From Leptospira interrogans serovar Manilae (GTDB lineage Bacteria; Spirochaetota; Leptospiria; Leptospirales; Leptospiraceae): a stretch of DNA of 38,649 nt. The position numbers and the translations under genes were made by a program. The notes under the pieces are model-generated. The model saw nothing but the letters and a program-made list of their open reading frames with translations, searched no databases and was not told the origin of the DNA. The stretch spans positions 1 to 38,649 of the forward strand of contig CAMCZP010000022.1 of assembly GCA_945887855.1 (NCBI GenBank), written 5' to 3'. The number at the start of each line of letters is the position of its first letter. Position 1 is the first letter of the stretch. Of the stretch, positions 1-8,900 are shown piece by piece.

Positions 1-318
1 GCAAAACATGCTGGATTTGACGTTATCTATTCGGGGATTCGTCTTACACCTGAAGAGATAGTCCAAAGTGCTGTAGAAGAAAATGCGGATGTCATTGGGA
101 TTTCTATCCTTTCAGGTTCCCACAATGAAATTGCAGCCCACATCATGAAAGAGCTCATTCACTACAAAGCAAAGGATCATATCCCGGTTGTGTTTGGAGG
201 TATCATACCTGAGTCCGATTTTTCTGGATTAAAATCCTTAGGCGTACGGGAAGTGTTTACTCCCAAAGATTTTGATTTGATGAGTATCATGGATAAGATC
301 ATAGACATCATCCAGTAA
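1..318 (+). CDS. meaA: B12-dependent acyl-CoA mutase, C-terminal cobalamin-binding domain (5' truncated by window)
   Basis: The frame is open from base 1 to a TAA at 316-318, giving 105 residues of a C-terminus. They match the later part of the B12-binding Rossmann domain of methylmalonyl-CoA-mutase-type enzymes: GIRLTPEEIV, ADVIGISILSGSH, VVFGGIIPE and FTPKDFDL are visible in order. The wording GIRLTPE plus FTPKDF is closer to ethylmalonyl-CoA mutase/MeaA than to classical methylmalonyl-CoA mutase; this is from memory of the families. The DxHxxG loop that ligates cobalt would lie upstream, outside the window. Such enzymes rearrange the carbon skeleton of CoA thioesters using adenosylcobalamin. 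It cannot be decided here whether this is the end of a full-length mutase or a separate small B12 subunit. A VOC-family gene follows after 4 nt and is probably co-transcribed. Confidence 0.75.
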   Translation, partial: AKHAGFDVIYSGIRLTPEEIVQSAVEENADVIGISILSGSHNEIAAHIMKELIHYKAKDHIPVVFGGIIPESDFSGLKSLGVREVFTPKDFDLMSIMDKIIDIIQ

Positions 319-322
319 GGGC

Positions 323-697
323 TTGGAAACTCTTCACCATATTGCCATAGGCACTCCCCATCTAGAAAAGATGGTGGAGTTCTATTCAAAGCTTCCTGGA
401 CTAAGTTTTCTTGAATGGAAGTATGACGAATCCAATTCCAAAAGATCGGGGTGGTTTTTAATCCAGGAGAATATCATTCTAATGATTGAAAAGAGAACGT
501 ATTCCAAAGCCCCCGAAGCCCTCGTACTTTCCTTAAAAGCAATAGATCCCACTATCCTATTCATTGACAAACTACCCCCACCCACATCTACCACTGAATA
601 CAGCTTTTATTTCGAAGACCCGGATAAAAATACTGTAGGGTATTCCAATTACCCACAACCCCTTGGGGAATGGCAAAAAACGATTTTTAAAAAATAA
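323..697 (+). CDS. VOC (glyoxalase/epimerase-fold) family protein
   Basis: This is a 124-residue protein with one VOC unit pair. It begins LHHIAIGTPHLEKMVEFY, the usual first beta-alpha element, and ends with the FEDPDKNTVGYS strand. The start is TTG at 323: an in-frame TAG lies at 302-304 and no other start codon falls before the conserved N-terminus. Methylmalonyl-CoA epimerase is a VOC protein, and the gene sits 4 nt behind a B12 mutase end, so an acyl-CoA epimerase-like role is tempting. However, only the first metal-ligand position (His5/6) looks conserved. The usual His at the start of the second half is replaced in ALVLSL, and the last Glu is replaced by GYS. It may therefore be a non-catalytic or metal-independent VOC protein. 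Family assignment is secure, function is not. Confidence 0.7.
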   Translation: METLHHIAIGTPHLEKMVEFYSKLPGLSFLEWKYDESNSKRSGWFLIQENIILMIEKRTYSKAPEALVLSLKAIDPTILFIDKLPPPTSTTEYSFYFEDPDKNTVGYSNYPQPLGEWQKTIFKK

Positions 698-768
698 AAA
701 TTATTTTAATATAAATATTATTTTTTTCTTTACTTTCTAAAGTACTAAAATAAAACTGTCCTTAAGGG

Positions 769-905
769 TATAATCTAAAAGTCATTAGCAAGTTTAGTAG
801 TATAAGTTTTCGGATAGTCCCCCCCTCCCACGAGCAGCACTCTCCAAATTTAACTGGTTTTCCTCGCTAAAAGTCTATGGTACCCGCAAAAGGAGCATTA
901 GCATA
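769..905 (+). promoter_or_regulatory. Putative -10 box and long 5' leader of the cold-shock gene
   Basis: A perfect TATAAT lies at 769-774 with no good -35 at 16-18 nt, so the promoter call is tentative. A start near 781 would leave about 125 nt of untranslated leader before the cold-shock gene. Long leaders are typical of cspA-type mRNAs, where they act in temperature control. The leader holds a C-rich stretch at about 821-831 and a strong ribosome site, AAAAGGAG, at 888-895, 10 nt before the ATG. Confidence 0.4.
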
Positions 906-1106
906 ATGGCACAAGGAACTGTTAAGTGGTTTAACAAAACTAAGGGTTACGGATTCATTTCTATCGATGGTGGAGATGATATATTTGTTCACTATTCAGA
1001 AATCGTTTCCGATGGTTTTAAGCAATTAAAGGATGGGGAAAGAGTAGAGTTCAACATTGTAAATGGAAAGAAAGGTCCAGCAGCAGCGCAAGTTAGACTC
1101 ATCTGA
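906..1106 (+). CDS. cspA: Cold-shock domain protein (CspA family)
   Basis: At 66 residues this is the normal length of a single cold-shock domain. The two nucleic-acid binding motifs are intact: KGYGFI (RNP1) and DIFVHYS (RNP2, with Tyr in place of the more usual Phe). The N-terminus, [18 protein letters not shown], is canonical. Such proteins bind single-stranded RNA and DNA and melt mRNA secondary structure. The ATG at 906 has a strong AAAAGGAG ribosome site. The gene stands alone between a long leader and an intrinsic terminator, so it is probably monocistronic. The paralogue letter cannot be told from sequence; the symbol is generic. Confidence 0.95.
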   Translation: MAQGTVKWFNKTKGYGFISIDGGDDIFVHYSEIVSDGFKQLKDGERVEFNIVNGKKGPAAAQVRLI

Positions 1107-1131
1107 AAATAAAACAAGCAGGTCGTGTTTT

Positions 1132-1157
1132 AAAGCCCCATTCTATGGGGCTTTTTT
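1132..1157 (+). terminator. Intrinsic terminator of cspA
   Basis: A perfect 9-bp stem (AAAGCCCCA at 1132-1140, TGGGGCTTT at 1146-1154) with a 5-nt loop runs into six T residues at 1152-1157. It lies 25 nt after the cspA stop. The convergent minus-strand gene has its TAG at 1143-1145, inside the loop. On the minus strand the T-run after the stem is short, so it should work mainly for cspA. Confidence 0.9.
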
Positions 1158-2360
1158 AGTTTTTAGGCTATCTTCCAATTCTTCCCATTCCTTTCCTTCC
1201 AGATCAAAAAGTAATAAATATCCCTTTCCACTTCCAATAACAGAAACTAAGGTTCTCTGATCACTTTTTTTTAGATTCCCCTCTTTCCAAACTTCAGGCA
1301 ATGCAATGCACCCGTAGGTCAAGGTATGAACTTTGCTTCCAGTGTAATTTGTAAACTTTTCTGGATCTAACGTGCTCCCATGAACCCATATCCCACTCCT
1401 CCCATTCCATCCAGCATGATAGGACTGCAAAATTTTATCATACCGCTCCCAACTTTTAGGAAAAAATGTTTGGATAACCTCAGGACTCCATTCCGAATTT
1501 ACAGATTCAGGGAAAAATGTTTGGACAGATATTTCCATTGGCAGTCCTAATCGTATTACAGGAGTGGGCCCTATTCGGGGATTAGAAGACTTTGCTGTGC
1601 CTAAAATCCTGTAAACACCCTGTGGAGTATCACCCATAGGTGCATAAAATGGAAGATGTATTACAGATTTAGCCATAAATGGAATTTTCAATACTTTTCC
1701 TTCTTTTGATACGAACTTATTTTCTGGATTTCTAATGATTAGAAATCCGGAAGTCTTATCACGGAAGGCAAAAATGATCCATTCTTTTAAATTTTCTTGG
1801 ATTTCTAATAAATCATCAATAGGAGGAAGTTTAACTATGGGTTTTTCAAAGAAGAGCTCATTGTACTTATTTGAAAACTGATTAAGTTTATGATCTAAAA
1901 ATTCTGGATGCTCCCCTGATTCTTTTAAGTAAAGGGCAGATAAAAAAAGAATTCTATAGTCTGAAGTTTCTTTTGCAAGCTTTACTACTTGTGCAGTAAA
2001 TCTATTAGGGAACGCTGTGATTACTATTTCTAAAGTTTTTCTAATAATCCCAGAGCTAGAACTTGATGTACTACTAAGAATTGATTGTAAAAATGAATCA
2101 CTCCCCTTTAGCTCTGGAGCATGTACTGCATACAGATGAAGGTAATCTAGTATCCTTTCTCCCTCACGGGTTAGATGATATTTTTTGAAATAAGTGGGAT
2201 TTTTATTAAGAAAATGGACTACTTTATTATATTCTATAGAATTATTAGCGTTTTCTTTTGAATAAGAAAAATAGTCTTGGGATTGTAGTGCTGAATTTAG
2301 GTTTACTAAAACTAAAATAAATAAAAGCTGTTTGCAAAATAAAGTTGCAAAGTGATACAT
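1143..2360 (-). CDS. L,D-transpeptidase (YkuD)-like exported protein
   Basis: This 405-residue protein has an N-terminal hydrophobic export segment (residues about 8-25) and a central region I do not recognise. The C-terminal domain resembles YkuD L,D-transpeptidases: GIWVHGS around His327, then LTYGCIAL with Cys351, which fits the family's H...(S/T)xGC catalytic pattern. Such enzymes make 3-3 cross-links or attach proteins to peptidoglycan in the periplasm. Departures from the family are Thr348-Tyr349 where S-H/N is usual, and Ala in place of the Arg after GC(I/V), so activity is not certain. Earlier text also fits the family: a strand with GVYRILGTAKSSNPR. It is the last gene of a minus-strand run, 11 nt behind the small cysteine-rich gene, so a role at the envelope is plausible for both. 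Confidence 0.65.
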   Translation of the reverse strand: MYHFATLFCKQLLFILVLVNLNSALQSQDYFSYSKENANNSIEYNKVVHFLNKNPTYFKKYHLTREGERILDYLHLYAVHAPELKGSDSFLQSILSSTSSSSSGIIRKTLEIVITAFPNRFTAQVVKLAKETSDYRILFLSALYLKESGEHPEFLDHKLNQFSNKYNELFFEKPIVKLPPIDDLLEIQENLKEWIIFAFRDKTSGFLIIRNPENKFVSKEGKVLKIPFMAKSVIHLPFYAPMGDTPQGVYRILGTAKSSNPRIGPTPVIRLGLPMEISVQTFFPESVNSEWSPEVIQTFFPKSWERYDKILQSYHAGWNGRSGIWVHGSTLDPEKFTNYTGSKVHTLTYGCIALPEVWKEGNLKKSDQRTLVSVIGSGKGYLLLFDLEGKEWEELEDSLKTKKAP

Positions 2361-2371
2361 AAATTCAATGT

Positions 2372-2716
2372 TTAAATTTTTCTACACTCATACTTTGATT
2401 TAACAAACTCTTCTTCAGACATCTTAATACAGCTAGTTTTCTCTGATGATTCCTTACCAGAACATGATTTTTTGGAATCATTCTTTGCTGCACTGGCTTT
2501 TGAAATACAATCAACTAACTTTGCTTTGCAATCCAGATTCGCTGCTCTCAATTTTTCTTTTGCAGTTTCTATACAGTTTGAGTTTTCTACACCAAATAAA
2601 GTCCCGCAGGCTGCTTTTTCTGATTTATAATTTTCTTTAGATTTTTGTACACAATCTGTTGGTTCCGCAGATACGGCAAATGTGGCTATGAAAAGGATTA
2701 AAGGTAAATACTTCAT
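2372..2716 (-). CDS. Small secreted protein with duplicated four-cysteine motif
   Basis: This 114-residue protein has a clear signal peptide, MKYLPLILFIATFAVSA, probably cleaved after residue 17. The mature part is Lys/Glu/Ser-rich and looks helical. Its eight cysteines (22, 37, 48, 63, 70, 85, 96, 111) follow an exact pattern: C-x14-C-x10-C-x14-C, a 6-residue linker, then C-x14-C-x10-C-x14-C. This is an internal duplication of a four-cysteine unit and suggests two disulfide-stapled helical hairpins in the periplasm or on the surface. I do not recognise the family. It lies 2 nt downstream of the helical unknown at 2719-3381 and 11 nt upstream of the transpeptidase-like gene, so the three probably form one operon. 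Confidence 0.8.
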   Translation of the reverse strand: MKYLPLILFIATFAVSAEPTDCVQKSKENYKSEKAACGTLFGVENSNCIETAKEKLRAANLDCKAKLVDCISKASAAKNDSKKSCSGKESSEKTSCIKMSEEEFVKSKYECRKI

Positions 2717-2718
2717 TT

Positions 2719-3381
2719 TTATTTTTTCTCCATAATTGCTAGTTTGTGCTGACGAATTCTTTTTGAAATGGCAATTAGAAAAAGGCTATTGTTGAGCATA
2801 CTCGTATAGTCAGGATTTAAAATAGAAGATATATAAGAATCACCATTGACCTTACGTAAATTCAAAAACCCATCTGATCCCATTGCTATTTTGGTTTCTC
2901 TCAGTGATTGGTTCACATTTCGGATTAGTTTTGCATGGAAGTTTTGAGCTAGAGAAGTCAACCTCTGGTAGATTCGTCCTGCAGAAAGGGTCTCTTTCAA
3001 TGCCAAATCATTGCCCCCACCAGGCCAGTCTTCTTTGAAGATCTTTGCCAGATCTGCAATGTCCACCCGGATGCTCTCAAGCTCTTGTCTGTACATTTCT
3101 ACCAACCGAAAAAGACTGAGATAAGTAGATGGTCTTCTATCTAAACGGATTCTCTTTAAAAGCTTTCCTTCTACAGAAAATTCTTCTAAATCTTCTCCAG
3201 TGAGTTCAAATGGATTTTCGGAAAAAAACTTTTGAGAGAATGATTTCATATCTCTCTCGTAGTGCTCAGGGATAGTGAAATCCAATTTTAACATTCTGGA
3301 TTCTTTATCATAAGCCTTTACAAGCAAGTTTCTAAAATATGCATCAAAATCAAATTGAGCCGCTACGTTTTCATCTGCCAT
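2719..3381 (-). CDS. Conserved-looking helical protein of unknown function
   Basis: This 220-residue protein has no signal peptide and no membrane segment, so it is probably cytoplasmic. It is charged and predicted mostly helical, for example the stretch with FRLVEMYRQELESIRVDIADL near the middle. I do not recognise a domain. The ATG at 3381 has a ribosome site (GGAAG) 6 nt upstream. It is the first gene of the short minus-strand set with the cysteine-rich secreted protein and the transpeptidase-like gene; spacing to the next gene is 2 nt. The 113-nt gap before it holds a 7-bp inverted repeat (ATCCTAG 3421-3427, CTAGGAT 3444-3450) that could be an operator but is unsupported otherwise. Confidence 0.75.
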   Translation of the reverse strand: MADENVAAQFDFDAYFRNLLVKAYDKESRMLKLDFTIPEHYERDMKSFSQKFFSENPFELTGEDLEEFSVEGKLLKRIRLDRRPSTYLSLFRLVEMYRQELESIRVDIADLAKIFKEDWPGGGNDLALKETLSAGRIYQRLTSLAQNFHAKLIRNVNQSLRETKIAMGSDGFLNLRKVNGDSYISSILNPDYTSMLNNSLFLIAISKRIRQHKLAIMEKK

Positions 3382-3494
3382 GAATAACTTCCATCTTTAT
3401 TACTGCCCTGTGAACCGAAGATCCTAGAAATACAGGTAGATTGCTAGGATTACCATTTTGTATTTTTTAGGAATAGTACTAAAAGTATAATAAG

Positions 3495-4634
3495 TCAATC
3501 ACGAATCTTCTTTCTTTTTAAAAAGATAATATTTGATTTCCCTTTGCCCCGCAAAACTCCATATCCAAAATTAAACGGTAACACATCCGGTTTTTCTTCT
3601 TTGAAGAGAGATGCTAAATCAGACTGGTATGGCACATTTGGAGTTTTTTTGAGGGGAATCCTTCCAATGTACCTCCCAAATACCTTAGGAGTCCAATCTT
3701 CTGTAGAAAAAAGCCGCAAGGGAATGCCTGATTCATCTTGAATGACGCGATCCGTTTTCTTTAAAACTGACGTAATAAATTCACGAAACTCGTCTGTATG
3801 TAATATATACTCCGCAGATTTTAAAATTAAGTTAAATCTTCCTTGGGATTGTAAATATTTGCCTTCCGATGAAATTTGGTCACCCGAAGAATTATTTAAA
3901 GTTATACTTAAAAAACTAAGCTCTCTTACTGTTGTATCTCCTTTTTTAAAAAAAAGAATTTTAACTCCGGGGAGGAGATCTGCCCTAGAAAACTCTTGTC
4001 CCTCTAACTCTAGAGAGTTTCCATTCGAGTCTATTCGAATTTGTTTAAGATCCATGATAGTAAAGCCTAAGCGCTTCATAAATATAAGCAATACAGGAGC
4101 AATCCCTGAAATGTGGAGATGTTTGGAATCTCGATCTAATCTCTTGCTGGTATAGTAGTTCATAATAGAAAGCTCGTATACCAAGCTTTCTAGATTAGGG
4201 AGGACAGTTAAAAACTCCTGGCTAGAAAGTGTTAAAGGATCATGGATATGCCCGGGGTTTTGTAAGCCAATCATAATGAAGCGTTTTGCATTGGGATGAA
4301 AGTGATATAGATTTATAAAATCAGCGCCACTTAAGGGATACAGAACTGTGTTTTCAGTTTGTATATCTTCAATATTTTTCTCTCTCCAGGGTATTACCTT
4401 TGCTATATAATTTTTTCTTTCTAGATTCCAATATTTATCTATATTTTTTTTATAAGAAATGTATTTAGAATTTTTTGTTAATGCCAGAAACCGATTGTTA
4501 TTAGATAGAGGGATTGCCGCCAATAGCTCCCCTACTTCATCCCAGTAAAAAATCTTTTCGCCATTTGGAATTTCTGGCTTTTTGATTTGTGGTACAGTAC
4601 TACAAAAAAGAAGTAATATAAATAGAAGATACAA
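3495..4634 (-). CDS. Putative lipoprotein of unknown function, TTG start
   Basis: This 379-residue protein begins with a very short hydrophobic leader ending LLLFC-S, a possible spirochaetal lipobox with Cys11. The start must be TTG at 4634: the frame meets the TAA at 4644-4646 just upstream (the same bases as the phosphofructokinase stop), and no ATG occurs near. I see no convincing ribosome site, so expression may depend on coupling to phosphofructokinase translation 9 nt upstream. The rest has many beta-type stretches. It includes HFHPNAKRFIMIG and HISGIAPVLLIFMKR, a possible histidine-rich area. I recognise no family. Weak points are the short leader without N-terminal positive charges and the missing ribosome site. 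Confidence 0.65.
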   Translation of the reverse strand: MYLLFILLLFCSTVPQIKKPEIPNGEKIFYWDEVGELLAAIPLSNNNRFLALTKNSKYISYKKNIDKYWNLERKNYIAKVIPWREKNIEDIQTENTVLYPLSGADFINLYHFHPNAKRFIMIGLQNPGHIHDPLTLSSQEFLTVLPNLESLVYELSIMNYYTSKRLDRDSKHLHISGIAPVLLIFMKRLGFTIMDLKQIRIDSNGNSLELEGQEFSRADLLPGVKILFFKKGDTTVRELSFLSITLNNSSGDQISSEGKYLQSQGRFNLILKSAEYILHTDEFREFITSVLKKTDRVIQDESGIPLRLFSTEDWTPKVFGRYIGRIPLKKTPNVPYQSDLASLFKEEKPDVLPFNFGYGVLRGKGKSNIIFLKRKKIRD

Positions 4635-4643
4635 ATTTAAAAA

Positions 4644-5930
4644 TTACTTTGCTTTTAAAGAATTAGGCTGACCTGTTGCTGCTAAAACGGCCCTCCATAA
4701 ATAACTTTTATCAGGGCGTAAAACTTTTCTTTCTGCTACTGCTAGTGAGATAGGAATATTTGTAAAAACATTATTCCATGTACCAACTACCATTCCTGTT
4801 TTACCCGCCATACCGGCATGAACAGCATTTTGGGCAAGAAATCCACAGAATATGGAATCTTCAGGATTTGCGGGAACACTTCGAATGATATAGCTTGGAT
4901 CAATAAACTTTATGTTTACAGGTATCTTTTTAGATTTGAAGTATTGGGCAACTGCATCTTTCATAAATATCCCAATGTCTCCTAACTTTTGGTTACCAGA
5001 GGCATCTTTTTCTTTTGATTCTACAAATTTTTGACCTGCACCCTCAGCTACTAGTATCACAGCACTTTTTCTGCTGAGAAGCCTTTGTTCCAGGGCTTCA
5101 AAAAAAGCCCCCTCACCTTCTAGATCAAAGTCTTGCTCAGGAATCAGTACAAAATTGACCTGCTTGGATGCTAGGGCTGCATTGGCAGCAATAAAACCAG
5201 AATGGCGACCCATTAGTTTTACAATTCCTATTCCATTGGGAGCCCCTTTGGCTTCTACATAGGCGGATGTGATAGCATCTACAGCTTTGGCAAATGCAGT
5301 GGAAAAACCAAAGGTTTTATGAACTAAGTTTATATCATTGTCTATGGTCTTGGGAATGCCTATCACTGAGACTTTTAAATTGCGTTTTTTGATTTCTGCC
5401 TGTATGGCCTGTGCACCCCGAAGGGTTCCATCACCACCTATACAAAATAAAATTGAAATGTTGTGTTTTACCAAAAAGTCAACCATATCAATAGGATCTT
5501 GGTTTCCTCTAGAAGAGGAAAGAATAGAGCCTCCATTTTGGTGGATATTGGTTACATATTCATGCGTGAGTTCTATTGGACTATGGCCGTATTTTTCTAC
5601 TAAGCCCTCGTACCCATAACGAAAGCCTAAAACCTTAGGGATTTTATATCGAAAATGAAGCTCCATAAAAATACCACGTATAACATCGTTGATACCCGGG
5701 CAAAGTCCACCACAGGTAACAATCCCCGCTACCACTTTAGAAGGATCAAAAAAGATCTTTTCCATAGGGCCCGATTGCTCGAAGAAAATAGTCCCTTGGG
5801 TTTTTTCAAACTGTTCCATTGATTCAAAAGCAGTTTGCATTTGCACAATAGAACCTTCTTTTGTATAGTATTCATATCCGGAAGGATTGGAATGGGTTCG
5901 CTCACCTAATGTTTCTACACGTGTATCCAT
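4644..5930 (-). CDS. pfkA: 6-phosphofructokinase, ATP-type of the long spirochaete/trypanosome clade
   Basis: This enzyme phosphorylates fructose 6-phosphate to fructose 1,6-bisphosphate in glycolysis. It has 428 residues from ATG 5930; a GTG at 5936 is also possible, and neither has a clear ribosome site. Motifs in order: [11 protein letters not shown] (about residue 70), [12 protein letters not shown] (about 165), PKTIDNDI (about 195), then MGRHSGFIA and a C-terminal VPANPED region. In this superfamily Gly in GGDGT points to ATP as phosphoryl donor, whereas PPi-dependent enzymes carry Asp there. The Lys in PKTIDND is shared with PPi enzymes. The combination of both is the hallmark of the long ATP-PFK clade found in trypanosomes and some bacteria. 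The reading as ATP-dependent is therefore inference and should be tested. The putative lipoprotein gene follows 9 nt downstream. Confidence 0.9.
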   Translation of the reverse strand: MDTRVETLGERTHSNPSGYEYYTKEGSIVQMQTAFESMEQFEKTQGTIFFEQSGPMEKIFFDPSKVVAGIVTCGGLCPGINDVIRGIFMELHFRYKIPKVLGFRYGYEGLVEKYGHSPIELTHEYVTNIHQNGGSILSSSRGNQDPIDMVDFLVKHNISILFCIGGDGTLRGAQAIQAEIKKRNLKVSVIGIPKTIDNDINLVHKTFGFSTAFAKAVDAITSAYVEAKGAPNGIGIVKLMGRHSGFIAANAALASKQVNFVLIPEQDFDLEGEGAFFEALEQRLLSRKSAVILVAEGAGQKFVESKEKDASGNQKLGDIGIFMKDAVAQYFKSKKIPVNIKFIDPSYIIRSVPANPEDSIFCGFLAQNAVHAGMAGKTGMVVGTWNNVFTNIPISLAVAERKVLRPDKSYLWRAVLAATGQPNSLKAK

Positions 5931-5994
5931 AGGCACGAGGATAGATGGATTCTATCTTATGAACAGAAAAAAAAATAATTACTAATAAAAAAAG

Positions 5995-8900
5995 TCAAAC
6001 TTTAAAATCTATTTCCAGAGGTATTTGGACTTTGAACTGGGTGAAACCCGGGCGACTTTCTAAGAAGATATCACCCCCATGTTTGTTGACAATCTCCCTA
6101 CAGATATGCAATCCTAACCCAGTACCTTCTCCCGCTTTTTTAGTGGTGAAAAAAGGTTCAAAGATCTTTTTTTGGAGTTCTGGAGGAATTCCCGGGCCAT
6201 TATCTGTTATTGACACACATATTCCGGGCTTCTCTTGGTCTGGAATGTCTAATTTTTCTAATTGCTGGATAGAAATAATCAATTTGCCCTTCCCGGAAGT
6301 TGCCTGTATTGCATTGTGGAGAATATTTGTCCATACCTGATTGAGCTCATCAGGATAACATAAAATCTCTGGAAGACCTTCCTGTATATTGAGAGTTAGG
6401 TCTATTCCCTGTTTAATATTATTTTCATAGATAAGTAGTACAGTTTCTATTCCTGATGCTATACTTGCACTGATTGGTCTACCATTTAAATCTCTCATAG
6501 TGTATGCTTTTAATGCATAGATAATTTTACTGGTTTTATCTACAGATAAATCAATCATTTTAGCTTTATGACGTATGCCGCCTAACTCATTTATTAATTT
6601 TAATATTTGTATTACATTTTTATGATTCCAGAGTGGTAAATATTTTTCATTTACATCTGTAAATTTTAACATAGTGAGAGTATCGGTTACATCATCTATT
6701 TGTACTACACTATACTTACGCAATGAATTATATATTGTTTTCTTATTAGACCTTTCTTCTTTAGAAGGGATAACAATAGGGGTAGAATCTGTATCTATTA
6801 AAAAATCAGATATTAAATTCATAGTATCAATATCTAACTCTCTGGTCAATTGATTGGAAAATGAAATGACATGATCTATAGAATTATTGATATTTTGAGC
6901 ACTGGCTTTAATTGCACCAATTGGTGTGTTGATCTCATGGGCAATCCCCGCTACTAATTGTCCCATTGCTGACATTTTTTCTGCTTGGACTAAAACATGT
7001 TGTGATTCTTTCAAATTTCTCAATGCGGATTCAATAATATCCTTATTTTTATTGGTCTCTTCTAACAGCCAAGCATTGTAGATAGAACTCCCAATTTGCT
7101 CACCTATGACCCTGATGTGATGCATATCATTTTTGCCAATTTTAAAGTTATTATATAAAAATAAATAGAGAAAAGCAATTGGTTCTTTATTTAAAAATAA
7201 AGGTATATATACTATAGATTTGCATTTTAAATACTCTAAAAATAGATTTTCTTCAGCGCTAATGGATGGTTTTTTTATCTTTCTTTGCCAAAATACTTTT
7301 TTATAATGAATAGCTCCTGAATGAATGGAGTTTTCTTTAATATGTATCACTGTATTTTTCAATAAAGTGATATGTTCTGGATTTGGTAGATCTGGTAAAT
7401 TTAGAGTGATTGGTTTTATTGTATTACTATTTTTTTCAATTCTTGCAAGTAGTATATTGTTTATATTAAATCGAAAAGAAACATAGCTTTGAATTTTCTT
7501 AACAATTTCATCGATCATTAGATCTTCATTTAAAGATTTTATAAGTAAGTTCATATTTTCAATTTCTGTTTTTTGAAACATCACCTTTAAGCTTTCTTTT
7601 TTTAGATCTTCTGTTCTGGAATTGACCTGGGCTTCCAGTTCCCTTGCGATTACCTCTGACAATTTTTTTTGATTTTCAGTTTTAGTAAATTTATTTGCTT
7701 GTTTGGTTGTAATAATAAAAGACTGGGTGAAAATAAAGAAAATAAACCCAACTTGGAAGAGTTGGATAGTATTGATAATATAGTATCTATTCAGAACATC
7801 ATTAAGAATCAGTAGAATAAATATTCCTATAGAAAGAAGAATAGAACCAACATACTCTTTTTTCCTGGTATAAAGGTAGCTTACAAAAGTAATTGCATAT
7901 ATAGAATTTATGAGAAAATTAATATGAGAAAGAAATAAATTTTTTGTAAAAGTATAAGGACTTGAAAACAAATCTCCAAAACAGAGCAATAAAGAAAGTG
8001 CTAAAAGATAATTTCTAAGACTATAGAAATTGCTCAGAGTAAACAATTTATTAAACTTAGTATTTAATTTATTTCCTGAAATAGAATGATTTTCTATATT
8101 TTTGATGATAGAATCCTTAATCATCTCGAAAAGATAGGACTGGGAGAGATAGGTTGCGAATGGGAGTGTAAAATATTCTATTCGTAGAAAAAACAGATAG
8201 GTAGAAATAGAGTCTTTATCAAATAAATTTGTATCACCGCCTAAAAATGTTCTCAGAGCACTCACCAAACAGAATAATCCAAAAAAAAGAGATGTTTTTT
8301 CAGAATACCTTCCTATAAATATAAATATGTGATACACCCCAATTATTAAGAGGGATCCAAGAGGGAAAAAATCACGAAGATGATTGGATTCTGTGTATTG
8401 GAGCATTTGAGATGGTGTTCCCAATCTCAGAACAGAAGTTAATCCACCACTTGACGTAGTAAAATTGGAGACGCGAATCAAAATTAAAAAGTCTTCAGGT
8501 GTATCATCTAAGTAAATGAAAGCTGGTTTCTTTTGTGGGATATGGGAATCTGCTGAGGCATGAAGTATACCAGATTTATAGACTATTTTTTTACTATACT
8601 CAACCTCGGATGCGGTATTGTTTAATAAAAACTTAAGCACAAGGTCACTGGATTTGTTTCCTTTAATGTGTATTACATACGTTCCATACCCAAACCCCTT
8701 GGGAGTAGAGTTATTTTTAAGAAAATGATTCCACTCGCCAGGAACTCTCAAAGTACCATCGGGTGGTAGGGATTTTTTGGTATACTCTTCCTCGGTTACA
8801 AATTTATTCCAAAAAAATTCCCATTCGCCATCTAATCGAATGATCCCTTCAGAGTCCCAATTGTATGTTGATAGATCTAGAACACCCTCTTTTAGAGGAG

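Noticed and set aside
1063..1260. Plus-strand ORF overlapping the cspA end and terminator
   Set aside because: It overlaps cspA in another frame, runs through the terminator and is antisense to the transpeptidase-like gene.
3421..3450. Inverted repeat ATCCTAG/CTAGGAT as terminator of the putative lipoprotein gene
   Set aside because: Seven base pairs with a 16-nt loop and no U-run; at most an operator.
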